From the NCBI GenBank assembly GCA_005503165.1, contig SCNT01000012.1, forward strand, positions 54,325-118,324: a stretch of 64,000 nucleotides of DNA. The letters are read 5' to 3'. This DNA comes from Sphingomonadaceae bacterium 3R27E2-A (GTDB lineage: Bacteria > Pseudomonadota > Alphaproteobacteria > Sphingomonadales > Sphingomonadaceae). The notes beneath the pieces were generated by a model, which saw only the letters and a list, made by a program, of their open reading frames with translations, did no database searches and was not told the origin of the DNA. Position numbers and translations under genes: made by a program. Of the stretch, positions 36,442-46,620 are shown piece after piece (position 1 is the stretch's first letter; each line of letters starts with the position of its first letter).

Positions 36442-37370
36442 GCGAGACCTCCCGCAATCAGCCAGAGGAGCAGACAGGCCCGGCGATAGATCGCCAAGGC
36501 CCGGCGCAGGTCAGCCGCACTGGCATCGGCGCGCCCTTCAGGGCCGATCCACAACTTGTCGTGCAGCACTCCATCATAGGCGATCGGTCCGGCCAGGCGC
36601 AGCCCCAACGCGCCCGCCATCGCCGCCTCCGTCCACCCGGCATTGGGTGAGGCGTGCTTGCCGGCATCGCGCCACATCGTTGTCCAGCCTTTCCCGGCGG
36701 CCAGGCAGATCAGCACGCTGCCCAGCCTTGCGGGGACGAGATTGGCAAGATCATCGATCCGCGCCGCCGCCCAACCAAACGCGCGCCAGCGCTCCTCGCG
36801 GTGGCCGATCAGGCTGTCGGCGGTGTTGATGGCCTTGTAGGTCCAGATTCCCGGCAAGCCGAGCACCAGCAGCCAGAACAGCGGCGCGGCCACGCCATCG
36901 CAGAAGCTTTCGGCAAGGCTCTCGATGGCGGCGCGGCTGACGCCAGCTTCGTCGAGTTGCCCCGTGTCCCGCCCTACGATCATGCCCACTGCGGTGCGGG
37001 CGGCAGGCAGGTTGCCAGCCTCCAGCGCCTGCGCCACCGCGCGGACATGGTCGTCAAGGCTGCGCTGGGCAAGGGCGGGAAAGGCGAACAGCGCGCAGGC
37101 CACCCATCCGATGGCGCCAAGGGCAGACATCAGTGTGTGTTGCAACACCCATGCTCCGCCGCCAACGAAGGCGATCAACAGACCTATCGTGGCGACGCCC
37201 AGTGCCCGCCGTGGGGCAAACGGTAGCGCCGGTCGGTTCCAGGCCTGCTCGCAAGCTTCGATCATTCGCGCGAACAGGCCGATCGGGTGGCCGACCGCGC
37301 GGTACAGCCCAGCGGGCCAGCCGATCGCAGCGTCCAGCGCCAGCGCCAGCAGGGCGACCGGTTCAGCCAT
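36429..37370 (-). CDS. cobD: Adenosylcobinamide-phosphate synthase CobD/CbiB
   Basis: The start is placed at the ATG at 37370 (MAEPVALLALALDAAIGWPA). The upstream extension lies within cobC. The 313-residue membrane protein has HPIGLFARMIEACEQAWNRP, VSRAAIESLAESFCDGVAAP, KAINTADSLIGHREERWRAF and DDLANLVPARLGSVLICLAA, all CbiB features. It attaches the aminopropanol (phosphate) arm to cobyric acid. It overlaps cobC by 8 nt and cobQ by 13 nt. Confidence 0.94.
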   Translation of the reverse strand: MAEPVALLALALDAAIGWPAGLYRAVGHPIGLFARMIEACEQAWNRPALPFAPRRALGVATIGLLIAFVGGGAWVLQHTLMSALGAIGWVACALFAFPALAQRSLDDHVRAVAQALEAGNLPAARTAVGMIVGRDTGQLDEAGVSRAAIESLAESFCDGVAAPLFWLLVLGLPGIWTYKAINTADSLIGHREERWRAFGWAAARIDDLANLVPARLGSVLICLAAGKGWTTMWRDAGKHASPNAGWTEAAMAGALGLRLAGPIAYDGVLHDKLWIGPEGRADASAADLRRALAIYRRACLLLWLIAGGLAWAR

Positions 37371-38379
37371 GCCCAAGTGCGCGGTCGAGCCGGTCCAGTT
37401 CGTCTGCTGCGGCGGGCACACCAAGACGCAGCCAGCGTGGCTCATAGTCGAATGGACGGGTCAGGATGCCGGCGCCGGCCAGGCGCTCGAAGCATTGCGC
37501 GGCATCGCATTCCACCAAGCGGAACTGTGGACAGGCTCCAGTCGGCTCCAGTCCGTGGCGGCGCAGCACGCCGTCCATCGCCCCAGCTCGCTCGAAAAGC
37601 GTGCTCCGGGTAGCCGCGATCCATCCGGTATCGGCATAGGCCGCCGTGCCGATGGCGATGGCGGCGGCGGAAAGCGGCCAGCTGCCAAGAGCGCTCCGCC
37701 ATCGCGCGATCGTCTCGGCCGGCCCCACGGCAAAGCCGAGGCGGACGCCGGCAAGGCCGAAGAATTTGCCGAACGAACGGGTAACGATGACCGGTTCGCT
37801 GCCGTCAAGCAGCGGAACGATGCTGTGATCGGCATGGGCATCGACAAACGCTTCATCGACGACCAACCAGCCACCCGCTTTGGCCAGTCTGCGGGCGAGG
37901 TCCAGCAGATCGGCGGGGGTCACCAATCGACCATCGGGATTGGACGGGTTGGCCAGCACGATGGTACCGCGCTGCGCCGCCTTCATCATCACCGCCTCGA
38001 AGGGGATTGCCTCGCTTTCCGGCAGCGCTTCGGCATGGGTCCGATAGCCCGGCCAAACGTGCCTGAACGGCGCGGGCAAACCAAGCGAGGCCAGTCCCCT
38101 CAGGCCGAACTCGGTGCCCGGCAGAGCCAGAACCTGTTGGCTTCGGGCACCGAAACATGTGGCTGCGGCCGTCTCAAGGGCGTGCAGCGCCACCTCGTCG
38201 GGTAAGCGCTGCCAGTCGAACTCGAGTTCGCCGAAACCGCGCCAGGGTTCGGGATTTATTCCGGTCGAGAGATCCAGCCAAGGCATCGGGGCACCCGGAA
38301 ATGCCCTTTGCGCGTCGGACAACCTGCCTCCATGTACGGTCCAGTCGGTGAGAGCCGTCACTGCGTGTTCGTCAATCAT
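37363..38379 (-). CDS. cobC: Threonine-phosphate decarboxylase-like PLP enzyme CobC
   Basis: The 338-residue fold-type I aminotransferase-like enzyme has WTVHGGRLSDAQRAFP, LDLSTGINPEPWRG, VLANPSNPDGRLVTPADLLD and a PLP Lys at K205 in TRSFGKFFGLAGVRLG. It supplies (R)-1-amino-2-propanol phosphate for the nucleotide loop. It heads the leftward cobC-D-Q run. It is divergent from cobP across a 249-bp gap in which I saw no further riboswitch. Confidence 0.93.
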   Translation of the reverse strand: MIDEHAVTALTDWTVHGGRLSDAQRAFPGAPMPWLDLSTGINPEPWRGFGELEFDWQRLPDEVALHALETAAATCFGARSQQVLALPGTEFGLRGLASLGLPAPFRHVWPGYRTHAEALPESEAIPFEAVMMKAAQRGTIVLANPSNPDGRLVTPADLLDLARRLAKAGGWLVVDEAFVDAHADHSIVPLLDGSEPVIVTRSFGKFFGLAGVRLGFAVGPAETIARWRSALGSWPLSAAAIAIGTAAYADTGWIAATRSTLFERAGAMDGVLRRHGLEPTGACPQFRLVECDAAQCFERLAGAGILTRPFDYEPRWLRLGVPAAADELDRLDRALGHG

Positions 38380-38628
38380 GTACTGCCGTTCGCCAATTCT
38401 GCGCTACTGAACAACAGAAATCTGACGAATTTGAGGAATTGCTGCTGAGCCTTCCCGGCGCGAATGCAAGTGGCGTGACAAAGCGGCAACTCGTCGATCA
38501 CAGTTGGAGGGACAGCTCCGGACCTTGGCGCGGAGCCGTTCCGGAATTTCCTATTCATCCCATCTTCGGGAACATGTAACGGACGCGCTAATTTCGCGGC
38601 ACAGCATGAAGGGCAAGTGGGAGCAGCG

Positions 38629-39138
38629 ATGGGCAAGGTGGTTCTGGTGTTGGGCGGAGCACGATCGGGCAAGAGCGGCTTTGCCGAAGAGCTGGGCGAT
38701 GCCGTGCTCGGCCCTCATTTCTACATTGCCACCGCGCAGGCGTTTGACGAGGAAATGACCCAGCGGATCGCCCGCCACCGAGCCGACCGGGCTTGCCACT
38801 GGCAAACGGTCGAATGTCCGCTGGAATTGCCTGAGGCGATAGAACGGCACGGTACGGATGATTGCGTCATTCTGGTCGATTGCCTGACGCTGTGGCTGAG
38901 CAATCTGATGCTGGGAGACCATGATATCGCGGAAGCGCGCAACAGGCTGGCCGCGCTGCTGCCGGCGGTTCGCGGTACGCTGCTGCTGGTGTCCAACGAA
39001 GTGGGCCAAGGCATTGTTCCGGACAACGCCTCGGCCCGGCAGTTTCGCGACGAGGCAGGCTGGCTCAATCAAGCCCTGGCACGCGCGGCCGATGAGGTGT
39101 GGTTTGTCACGGCCGGGCTTCCTGCGCGGCTGAAATAG
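38629..39138 (+). CDS. cobP: Adenosylcobinamide kinase/guanylyltransferase CobP
   Basis: The start is the ATG at 38629, 6 bases after GGGAG. The 169-residue bifunctional enzyme (CobU in Salmonella) opens MGKVVLVLGGARSGKSGFAE with P-loop GGARSGKS. It continues with FYIATAQAFDEEMTQRIARH, VDCLTLWLSNLM and LVSNEVGQGIVPDNASARQF. It phosphorylates and then GMP-activates adenosylcobinamide. It lies alone on the plus strand, divergent from cobC. Confidence 0.94.
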   Translation: MGKVVLVLGGARSGKSGFAEELGDAVLGPHFYIATAQAFDEEMTQRIARHRADRACHWQTVECPLELPEAIERHGTDDCVILVDCLTLWLSNLMLGDHDIAEARNRLAALLPAVRGTLLLVSNEVGQGIVPDNASARQFRDEAGWLNQALARAADEVWFVTAGLPARLK

Positions 39139-39389
39139 CCAGACTGGCAAGTTCCCCGGCGAGCCTTGCAGGATGGCAACAAGCGGTCGGCACGGTTCCC
39201 GACACCCGATCGAATGACTCGGCGCTTCAGGTGCCGTGCAACGTCGTTGTTCCGAAGAACGTTTCAGACGCGGCTGAAGTTGCGGCGGTCGGTCGGGCGG
39301 CTGCGATGCAAGCAACTGATTATGCCAAATAGCAGCAGGTTTTCCAGGCAGAGCGCTAGTCCGCTTGCTAGCTTCATCGAGGTCGTTGC

Positions 39390-40275
39390 GATTCTGCTTT
39401 CTGTGCCTCTCGTTCGAGGCGCTGGCCGCGGAGCACGTCTCGAACCAGCTTGCGGCTATGCCCGGTTTGCCGAACAATCTGGCGGATTGAAGTCCCGGCC
39501 TCTGCCAGGCGCCGAAGGCTTCGTTGGTTTCTTGTCGGCGCATATAGCCTTCATATTGCAATTTCTCGGCGCAGGTCAGAAGTTTGGGACTGATGACATT
39601 GCTTCCGGAAAACCCGGGACGCTTCACATCGATTTGCCGACTGCATCGAGAAATGCACGGCTCGAATTCTCCATCAGATGCCACCTGTCTGCGACTTGCT
39701 CGGCACTTGGCAGCCCTTTGGCGATAGCCTCGCCATAACCTCCGCCGCGGTCACGCGCGACAACTGATATCGAGGGGTGAGCTGCCAGCCAGACGCACGA
39801 GGTCTCAAGGGCACGATCCGGAAGCAGGGTGACAGGCTTGCGCCGTTCCAGAACGCAGACAATCGTTCGGTAAGTCTGGCCTCGCCGGAAGGCGAAATCG
39901 TTAATGCCAATCACATTGAGCTCGCCAGACTGCCGAGCAACACGTCTGCGTACAACCCGCAACAACGTATCCCTGCTCACAGGCATCATCAGCGGCGTGG
40001 AAAACGCCGCCCCGGGCCTGCCGCCCAGTGCCAGCCCAAGCTGATGAACGATCGTCTCAAGTCGTGCGGTTCGCCGAGCGTGACGAGCCAACACACCGCT
40101 ATCGAACGGCTCACAGAAAATGCGTTGTCGGCATCCGACGCTGTCGCATTAGAACCGGCGCGCCTCGATTAGAAGCGAGATGCATCTGCCGCCAATGGGA
40201 AGATCGGAGGGACGGCGCAGATACCGGCTTTGTACGCGCCGGCAGGGTCGCCCACAGTCCGGACAAAGCCTCACC
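39390..40275 (-). pseudogene. ISL3-family transposase, decayed by stop and frameshifts
   Basis: Read leftward, the remnant starts with the zinc-binding part (LCPDCGRPCRRVQSRYLRRP, DLPIGGRCISLLIEARRF). A TAA stop follows immediately, then CDSVGCRQRIFCEPFDSGVL. The transposase core continues at 40094-39624 (VIGINDFAFRRGQTYRTIVC, PSAEQVADRWHLMENSSRAF). After a frame change come LLTCAEKLQYEGYMRRQETN and, in a third frame near 39510-39390, RRLAEAGTSIRQIVRQTGHS. The order and motifs are those of ISL3 transposases. It is clearly inactive. Its upstream end touches the truncated GGDEF-EAL gene. Confidence 0.8.
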
Positions 40276-41249
40276 CCGCACACGGGAGTGACGCTGAGGG
40301 ATTGCTCGGTAGCGCGGAGCTCGCGTTAGGGGAGGCCCACAAGCACTCGCCCGGTAGTTCCCATCTGTTCACTGCGACGCTACGAGCCGCGGCAGTAGCA
40401 AACGGGCTGTTTGAGGCAGATGTCCATCGTGCCATTCGGAACCACGAATTTGAACTCCATTATCAGCCGCAGGTGCGCTTGGCGGACGGTGCATTTGTCG
40501 GAGCAGAAGCTCTTATACGTTGGAACCATCCAGAGCGGGGTTTGCTTGCGCCGGCTGCCTTTCTGCCGGCGCTCGAAAACAGCAGCCTGGCTGTCGAAAT
40601 TGGCACGTGGGTGATCGACACCGCATGTCGTCAGGCTGCCGAATGGCGTCGATTGCTGGCGGCGCACTTCAGGATGAGCATCAACCTCTTCGGTGCGCAG
40701 CTACGTGGTGGCAACCTCAAGGCCGCCTTGGGCAGTGCCCGCAGGCGTTATGGATTACCCGCAGGCGCTCTCGAACTTGAGATCACCGAGACGTCCGCCT
40801 TGGCTGATCACGGACAACTTTTGCCTCTTTTCCGCGGGCTTCGCGATGATGGATTCGAACTGGCCTTTGACGACTTTGGCACTGGGTTCGCCTCGCTCAG
40901 TCTCTTATCCAGCTACCCACTCAGTCATTTGAAGATCGACAAGGGCTTTATACAGATCGCTCCTCATGATCATACGGCGAAGTCGATCGTGAAGGCGGTC
41001 ACCGATCTGGCCCACAACCTCGGCTTGAACGTCATTGCGGAGGGCGTCGAGACCGAGAACCACCTCCAGTTCTGCCGTGAAATCGGCTGTGATGAAGTTC
41101 AAGGTTATCTATTTGGGCGCCCCGTCCCTGCAGCGCAGTTCACCACTCTATGGCAGCAGCCGAGCATCGGACGCTTGGCGAGGCACGGAACCTGCGCTGG
41201 CGTGACATTCGCCCGATCAACAACGGCAACAGTGCGCCCTATGAGCTAA
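40230..41249 (+). pseudogene. GGDEF-EAL protein lacking its 5' part; intact EAL domain
   Basis: The reading frame enters recognisable protein at about 40285 with the last piece of a GGDEF domain (SDAEGLLGSAELALGEAHKH, then FTATLRAAAVANGLFEADVH). The complete EAL c-di-GMP phosphodiesterase domain follows: GAEALIRWNHPERG, MSINLFGAQLR, LELEITETSALADHG, AFDDFGTGFASLSLL, HLKIDKGFIQ, NVIAEGVETENHLQF and VQGYLFGRPVP. All usual metal and catalytic residues appear present. Upstream codons are antisense ISL3 sequence, so the sensory/GGDEF part is gone and the nominal TTG start at 40230 is artificial. Expression is doubtful, but a transcript reading in from outside could still make an EAL domain. Confidence 0.75.
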
Positions 41250-41353
41250 GGGCATTACTATTGCAAGTCATTGCATTAAAATGATCTTAATCAAATTGGT
41301 CTGGAGAAGCTGGCCGCTTCAGCGTTAAGCTCCAGTTTTCTGATCGATGCATC

Positions 41354-41785
41354 TCAACGATCCTTTGTGCTCAGCGTGCCAAAGCCTGCACGATCGAGTG
41401 CATTCCCGAGCCTCAGGACCGCCTCGAACAGGGCAACCACGCATTCTTCGTCGACCAGAAGCGATAAAGTGTTTCGCAGGCTTGCCCCATGGTTGCCGCG
41501 CGCCGCGCCGATCATCTGCAACAATATCGCCTCGTGTTCAGAGACATGGTTGCAGGCAAGGCGGCAGAACTCGAAATTCTCGAGGCCGCCCCGGTTGAGT
41601 GCCGCCATCATCCGCAGGAATGGCTGGAGACCCGCAATCATGTTGCGCCTGGCAAAGGCCGCGCCGATAGCATGGCCGGGGCATTGCTTCTGTCCGACCG
41701 CCTCGACCCAGCCTCGCACCGCCCAGACGAGCAACTGGCTTGCGGTATCGAGTTCTGAAACCGGGCGGTCGACAAAAGCATACAT
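41354..41785 (-). CDS. Hypothetical protein downstream of the siderophore receptor
   Basis: The 143-residue protein starts at an ATG at 41785 with GGAGG upstream, 26 bp after the receptor stop, so it is co-transcribed. I do not recognise a family. It is mostly helical, with WAVRGWVEAVGQKQCPGHAI, GLENFEFCRLACNHVSEHEA and LLVDEECVVALFEAVLRLGN. The regular His/Cys/Glu positions in the central helices could bind a metal. Association with iron uptake is from context only. Confidence 0.65.
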   Translation of the reverse strand: MYAFVDRPVSELDTASQLLVWAVRGWVEAVGQKQCPGHAIGAAFARRNMIAGLQPFLRMMAALNRGGLENFEFCRLACNHVSEHEAILLQMIGAARGNHGASLRNTLSLLVDEECVVALFEAVLRLGNALDRAGFGTLSTKDR

Positions 41786-41811
41786 TGTTGCGGGCCTCCA
41801 GATGGCAGGGG

Positions 41812-43929
41812 TCAGAGGTCGAAGTGCACGGTCGCGATCACCGTGCGCGGCGCGCCGGGAAGGTTCAGCAGCGGCGAGGTGCCGTGCCCGGAGACGATGT
41901 AGCTCTTGTCGAACAGGTTGTAGGCGTTGAGTTGGAGGCGGGCCGGACCCAGCTTGACCCAGGCCAGCGCGTCCACGGTCACATAGGCGGGCAGCGTCAC
42001 GGTGTTGCCGGGGTTGGCGAAGCGATCGCCGACATAGTTCCCGCCGAGGCCAAGCCCGAAGCGGTCGGCGAAATCCTTGCTGACAAACAGATTGGCGCTG
42101 TTCCTCGGCGTGAGTGTCGCACGCTTGCCTTCCACTGGCTGCCCGCTTTCCACTGCCAGCGAACGGATGATGCGCGCATCGAGGTAGGAGTAACCAGCGA
42201 TTGCGCGCCACCCGGAAGCGAGGTCCAGGTTCGCCGAAAGCTCGATCCCGCGCGTACGCTGCGTACCGATCGGGATCAGCACCGTCGAGCCGGGCGCCGC
42301 CGACTTTATCCCGGTCCGCTCAAGTTCGAACAACGATACTGTAGCGTTCAATCGCCCGCCCAGCAGCGTGTACTTGGCGCCTACTTCCTTGTTGGACGTC
42401 TTCTCCGGCTCGATCCCTGCATTGTTCGGGGCCAGCGCAAACCCTTCGCCCGAGGGCTGAAACGATCGGCTCCACGAGGCATAGTAGCTCTGCTTGTCAT
42501 CAGGCTGGAAAACGAGGCCCGCGCGCGGGCTCCACTCCGCGTCCTTGCGATAGAGATTGGGCAATGCAAGGCGCTGAATCGTGCGCTGCTCGAACCAGTC
42601 CCGGCGCAGTCCGACCAGCGCTTTGAACCCCGAACCGAAGTCGATGAGGTCCTGCACATAGAGCCCATCGTTCCTGAACCGCCCCTCGTTGTGGGTCGCG
42701 GGCGTGCCGCCGAGGTCGACCGGGACGATCGGCAGGACCGGGTTGTAGAGATCAACCGTGGCAAATCTGTTTGACGAGTACAGCTTCTGGATCTTGGTCT
42801 GCCGGGCGATCTCGACACCGTAGAGCAGCGTGTGGCGCATGCCTGCCAGTTGGACGATGTGCGTCAGCTCAAGCTGGTTGGACCAGCCATCCTCGTCGCG
42901 GAAGAAGTTAGACCGGTTGAGAGAAACCAGCGCGCGAGGGCGTGTAGCGGAGACAGGCAGCACTGCACCGGGCAGCGTGTTGCGGCGGTCGAGATCGTAG
43001 TCGTAGTGGCGGAAGCCGTTGCGGAGGCTGAGGCTGTCGGAGAAACGGTGCGTCAGGCTCACCGTCTGAGACGTGACGCGCGATCGGCTGACATCGGCCT
43101 CGCGGGCATTGGCAGCACCGTAGTAGGTCTCGGGCGCGACATCGACCGGGCGTCCATTGATTGCGGGTATGCCGAAATCGGTGATGCGCGCGTCGCGCAG
43201 GTAATCGGCCTGGATCAGCAGTTCGGTATCCGCACCTGGCCGCAGCAGCAGCGACGGCGCAATCGCTTCGCGGTCGAGAAACTGGAACTGGCGGAAGCTG
43301 CCGCTGCGCTCCAGCGCGCCGGTCACGCGGAATGCCGCATCGCCGCCAGCGATCACCCGGCCGACATCGAATTCGCCGCGCTTGGTGTCCCAGCTTCCCG
43401 CCGACAGCGTAAACGACGCGACGTTCTCGCCAGGCTTGCGGGTGACGCGGTTGATGAGGCCGCCAGACGAGCCGCGCCCATAGAGTACCGCAGCCGGGCC
43501 TTTGACCACCTCGATCCGCGCGACATTGGAGAGGTCACGGAAATAGAGCGCATCATCGCGGAAGCCATCGACAAACTGGTCTGAAATGGCGCTGAAGCCG
43601 CGGATCGTCACCTGGTCGCGCTGGCCGTCGCCGTGGCTCATGCCGACACCGGGGACGTTCTTGAGTGCATCCTGAATGGAGAGCGCTCGCTGATCGCGCA
43701 GCACTTCTTCCGGCACCACGTTCACCGCCTGCGGGATGTCGCGCAGTTCCGCCGGGATCTTGGCGACGCTCGTCTCCTTGGGGGCGTAGCCGTCCTTCGC
43801 GCCAGTGACGACGATCGTGCGCTGGTCCGCGTCAGCGCCCGCGTCCGCAGCCTCGGCCGCGAGTACCGGGGTGCCTGCGGCAGTCAGAAGCGCGGCCAAG
43901 GCCGTCATGGTGGCTAATTCGATTCGCAT
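41812..43929 (-). CDS. TonB-dependent siderophore receptor
   Basis: The 705-residue outer-membrane receptor has a signal peptide (MTALAALLTAAGTPVLAAEA) and TonB box QRTIVVTGAKDG. The siderophore-receptor plug pattern follows: DIPQAVNVVPEEVLRDQRAL, IQDALKNVPGVGMSHGDGQR, TIRGFSAISDQFVDGFRDDA and VEVVKGPAAVLYGRGSSGG-like blocks. The barrel ends APRTVIATVHFDL. It belongs to the FhuE/FpvA/FcuA group that imports ferric siderophores. It is divergent from a PepSY gene with a palindromic site between them. Confidence 0.92.
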   Translation of the reverse strand: MRIELATMTALAALLTAAGTPVLAAEAADAGADADQRTIVVTGAKDGYAPKETSVAKIPAELRDIPQAVNVVPEEVLRDQRALSIQDALKNVPGVGMSHGDGQRDQVTIRGFSAISDQFVDGFRDDALYFRDLSNVARIEVVKGPAAVLYGRGSSGGLINRVTRKPGENVASFTLSAGSWDTKRGEFDVGRVIAGGDAAFRVTGALERSGSFRQFQFLDREAIAPSLLLRPGADTELLIQADYLRDARITDFGIPAINGRPVDVAPETYYGAANAREADVSRSRVTSQTVSLTHRFSDSLSLRNGFRHYDYDLDRRNTLPGAVLPVSATRPRALVSLNRSNFFRDEDGWSNQLELTHIVQLAGMRHTLLYGVEIARQTKIQKLYSSNRFATVDLYNPVLPIVPVDLGGTPATHNEGRFRNDGLYVQDLIDFGSGFKALVGLRRDWFEQRTIQRLALPNLYRKDAEWSPRAGLVFQPDDKQSYYASWSRSFQPSGEGFALAPNNAGIEPEKTSNKEVGAKYTLLGGRLNATVSLFELERTGIKSAAPGSTVLIPIGTQRTRGIELSANLDLASGWRAIAGYSYLDARIIRSLAVESGQPVEGKRATLTPRNSANLFVSKDFADRFGLGLGGNYVGDRFANPGNTVTLPAYVTVDALAWVKLGPARLQLNAYNLFDKSYIVSGHGTSPLLNLPGAPRTVIATVHFDL

Positions 43930-43966
43930 TGATGATTCCTCCTGTCGCGGCTATCGCTAGTGATAA

Positions 43967-43981
43967 TGCGAACGAGTCGCA
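43967..43981. promoter_or_regulatory. Palindromic site in the iron-gene divergent promoter, possible Fur or Irr box
   Basis: TGCGA-ACGAG-TCGCA is a perfect 5-bp inverted repeat with a 5-base spacer. It lies 38 bp before the siderophore receptor start and 33 bp before the PepSY start. Its length and TGC/GCA edges resemble alphaproteobacterial iron-regulator sites. The factor is not known. Confidence 0.5.
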
Positions 43982-44013
43982 ATAGCATTTCTGCATCAGG
44001 GGGATTGAAACGC

Positions 44014-45135
44014 ATGCATCGGCCTTGGCGAGCCAGCCAGCGCACCAAGCGCGTGGTGGTACTTCTGCACCTTTGGTTTGGATTGACGCTCGGCGCGCTG
44101 TGGGCGGTGCAGGGCTTCACCGGCGCCATGTTGGTTTTTCATCGCGACTTCGACCGCGCAAGGCTGACGACCACGCCCGGCCCGCCGCGCCCGCTCGATG
44201 AACTCGTGGCGACGGCAGCGCGTGGGCAGAGCGGAGAACCCGAAGCAATCGGCCTGTACTATCCGGATGGGTCAATACTCGGGGTCACCTTCGGCGATGC
44301 CGCGACGAGCAAGCGGACGGTGCTGATGGATGCCGCCTCTGGTCGGATCCTCGGCCTTCGGGAACGCACGCCGGTAAGACCGGACGGGGAAAATTTCTGG
44401 CGCTGGGTCTACAATCTCCACCATTCGCTTCTGCTGGGCGATCGCGGCGAATGGCTGCTGGGCACTTCGGGCCTGGTGCTGCTGACGATGGCAGGCAGCG
44501 GCATCTGGCTGGGATGGCCGCGCCGTAGCCAGTGGCGCGCGGCGTTTACAGCACGGCGATGGCGCACGCGGGTCCAGAAGCTGTTCGGATGGCATCGCGC
44601 CATGGGGCTGGCCTGCGCGGCCGTGCTCGTGCTGCTGGCTGTCAGCGGCGCTATGATGGACTTTGGCAAGCCGCTGCGCACTTGGGCGGAGCGCAATGCC
44701 GACTATCAGCCGCCTTATAAACCGAAGCCAGGGCCAATGCCGGAAAGGACAATCGGCGCGGACCGGGCGCTGTCGCTGGCAATGCAGGCGCTGCCCGATG
44801 CTGCCTTCACCTCGAGTAGTTTGCCCTCGGCCAAGTCGCCCGCTTATCAGTTGCGCCTGCGCCGTCCCGGAGAATGGCGAACATGGTCCGGGACCAGTCT
44901 CGTGACGATCGAGGCGGGCAGCGGCCGGGTCCTCGCTATTTATGATGCGACAAATGGTCCCTTGGCCAACCGCATTCTGGACAGCGCCTTTCCGGTGCAT
45001 AGCGGAGAGGTCGCGCGGCTTCCTGGGCGCATTCTCGTGTTGCTTACGGGCCTGTCGCTGCCGACCCTGTATCTGACGGGAATCGGGGCGTGGCTACGCC
45101 GCCGACGTCGTGCTCGGGGCAAAGATGCTATATGA
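44014..45135 (+). CDS. PepSY-domain inner-membrane protein of iron uptake
   Basis: The start is set at the ATG at 44014 after AGGGGGAT; an ATG at 43960 is upstream in frame. The 373-residue protein is a PepSY-associated TM protein. It has a membrane segment at VVVLLHLWFGLTLGALWAVQ, a periplasmic PepSY region (GLYYPDGSILGVTFGDAATS, FWRWVYNLHHSLLLGDRG), further segments (GLACAAVLVLLAVSGAMMDF, ILVLLTGLSLPTLYLTG) and a basic tail. Such proteins next to siderophore receptors are proposed to reduce or release siderophore-bound iron. Paired conserved His (NLHH, GWHR) could hold heme. Confidence 0.85.
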   Translation: MHRPWRASQRTKRVVVLLHLWFGLTLGALWAVQGFTGAMLVFHRDFDRARLTTTPGPPRPLDELVATAARGQSGEPEAIGLYYPDGSILGVTFGDAATSKRTVLMDAASGRILGLRERTPVRPDGENFWRWVYNLHHSLLLGDRGEWLLGTSGLVLLTMAGSGIWLGWPRRSQWRAAFTARRWRTRVQKLFGWHRAMGLACAAVLVLLAVSGAMMDFGKPLRTWAERNADYQPPYKPKPGPMPERTIGADRALSLAMQALPDAAFTSSSLPSAKSPAYQLRLRRPGEWRTWSGTSLVTIEAGSGRVLAIYDATNGPLANRILDSAFPVHSGEVARLPGRILVLLTGLSLPTLYLTGIGAWLRRRRRARGKDAI

Positions 45136-45207
45136 TCTCCACATCGTCCGCGTGGGCCAAATCCAGGTGGCGGTGTCGACCGACAAATTCAGCGACTGTC
45201 TTTGGGG

Positions 45208-46391
<1,184 letters not shown>

Positions 46392-46441
46392 AAAACTGGA
46401 GCGGGCGAAGGGATTCGAACCCTCGACCCCAACCTTGGCAA
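46392..46441 (-). repeat. 3' half of tRNA-Gly(GCC), left end of the integrase island (att-like)
   Basis: Read on the minus strand these 50 bases contain anticodon loop TTGCCAA, the T-arm GGTTCGAATCC, the acceptor strand CGCCCGC and TCCA, then GTTTT. They are identical to 50345-50394, which is in the opposite orientation. No 5' half of the tRNA lies next to it, so this is not a functional tRNA gene but an attachment-site copy. Confidence 0.85.
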
Positions 46442-46620
46442 AGTTCTCCGAGCATCTTTCCGGGTGTACGCCACGGTATCCGAACACACGCCAAAGCTAT
46501 ATAAATCAATACTTTTCTTGACTTGGGGCCTACGCTGACTCATCCTGCGATTACCGTCAGTTCGCCGCTTGGTGGACGCCCGGTGGACACCAGAAGCAGT
46601 GAACCAGGGTCAAGTGAGCG

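Noticed and set aside
38380..38628. Third cobalamin riboswitch between cobC and cobP
   Set aside because: None of the aptamer blocks (B12 box, GAGCCAGGAGACC) occur in this gap.
41786..42211. Upstream extension of the 143-residue iron-locus protein
   Set aside because: It overlaps the siderophore receptor in another frame; the ATG at 41785 has a good ribosome-binding site.
46392..46441. Apparent tRNA-Gly gene (T-arm and acceptor end recognisable)
   Set aside because: Only the 3' half from the anticodon loop onward is present; no 5' acceptor or D-arm adjoins it. The same holds for 50345-50394. Both are called repeats.
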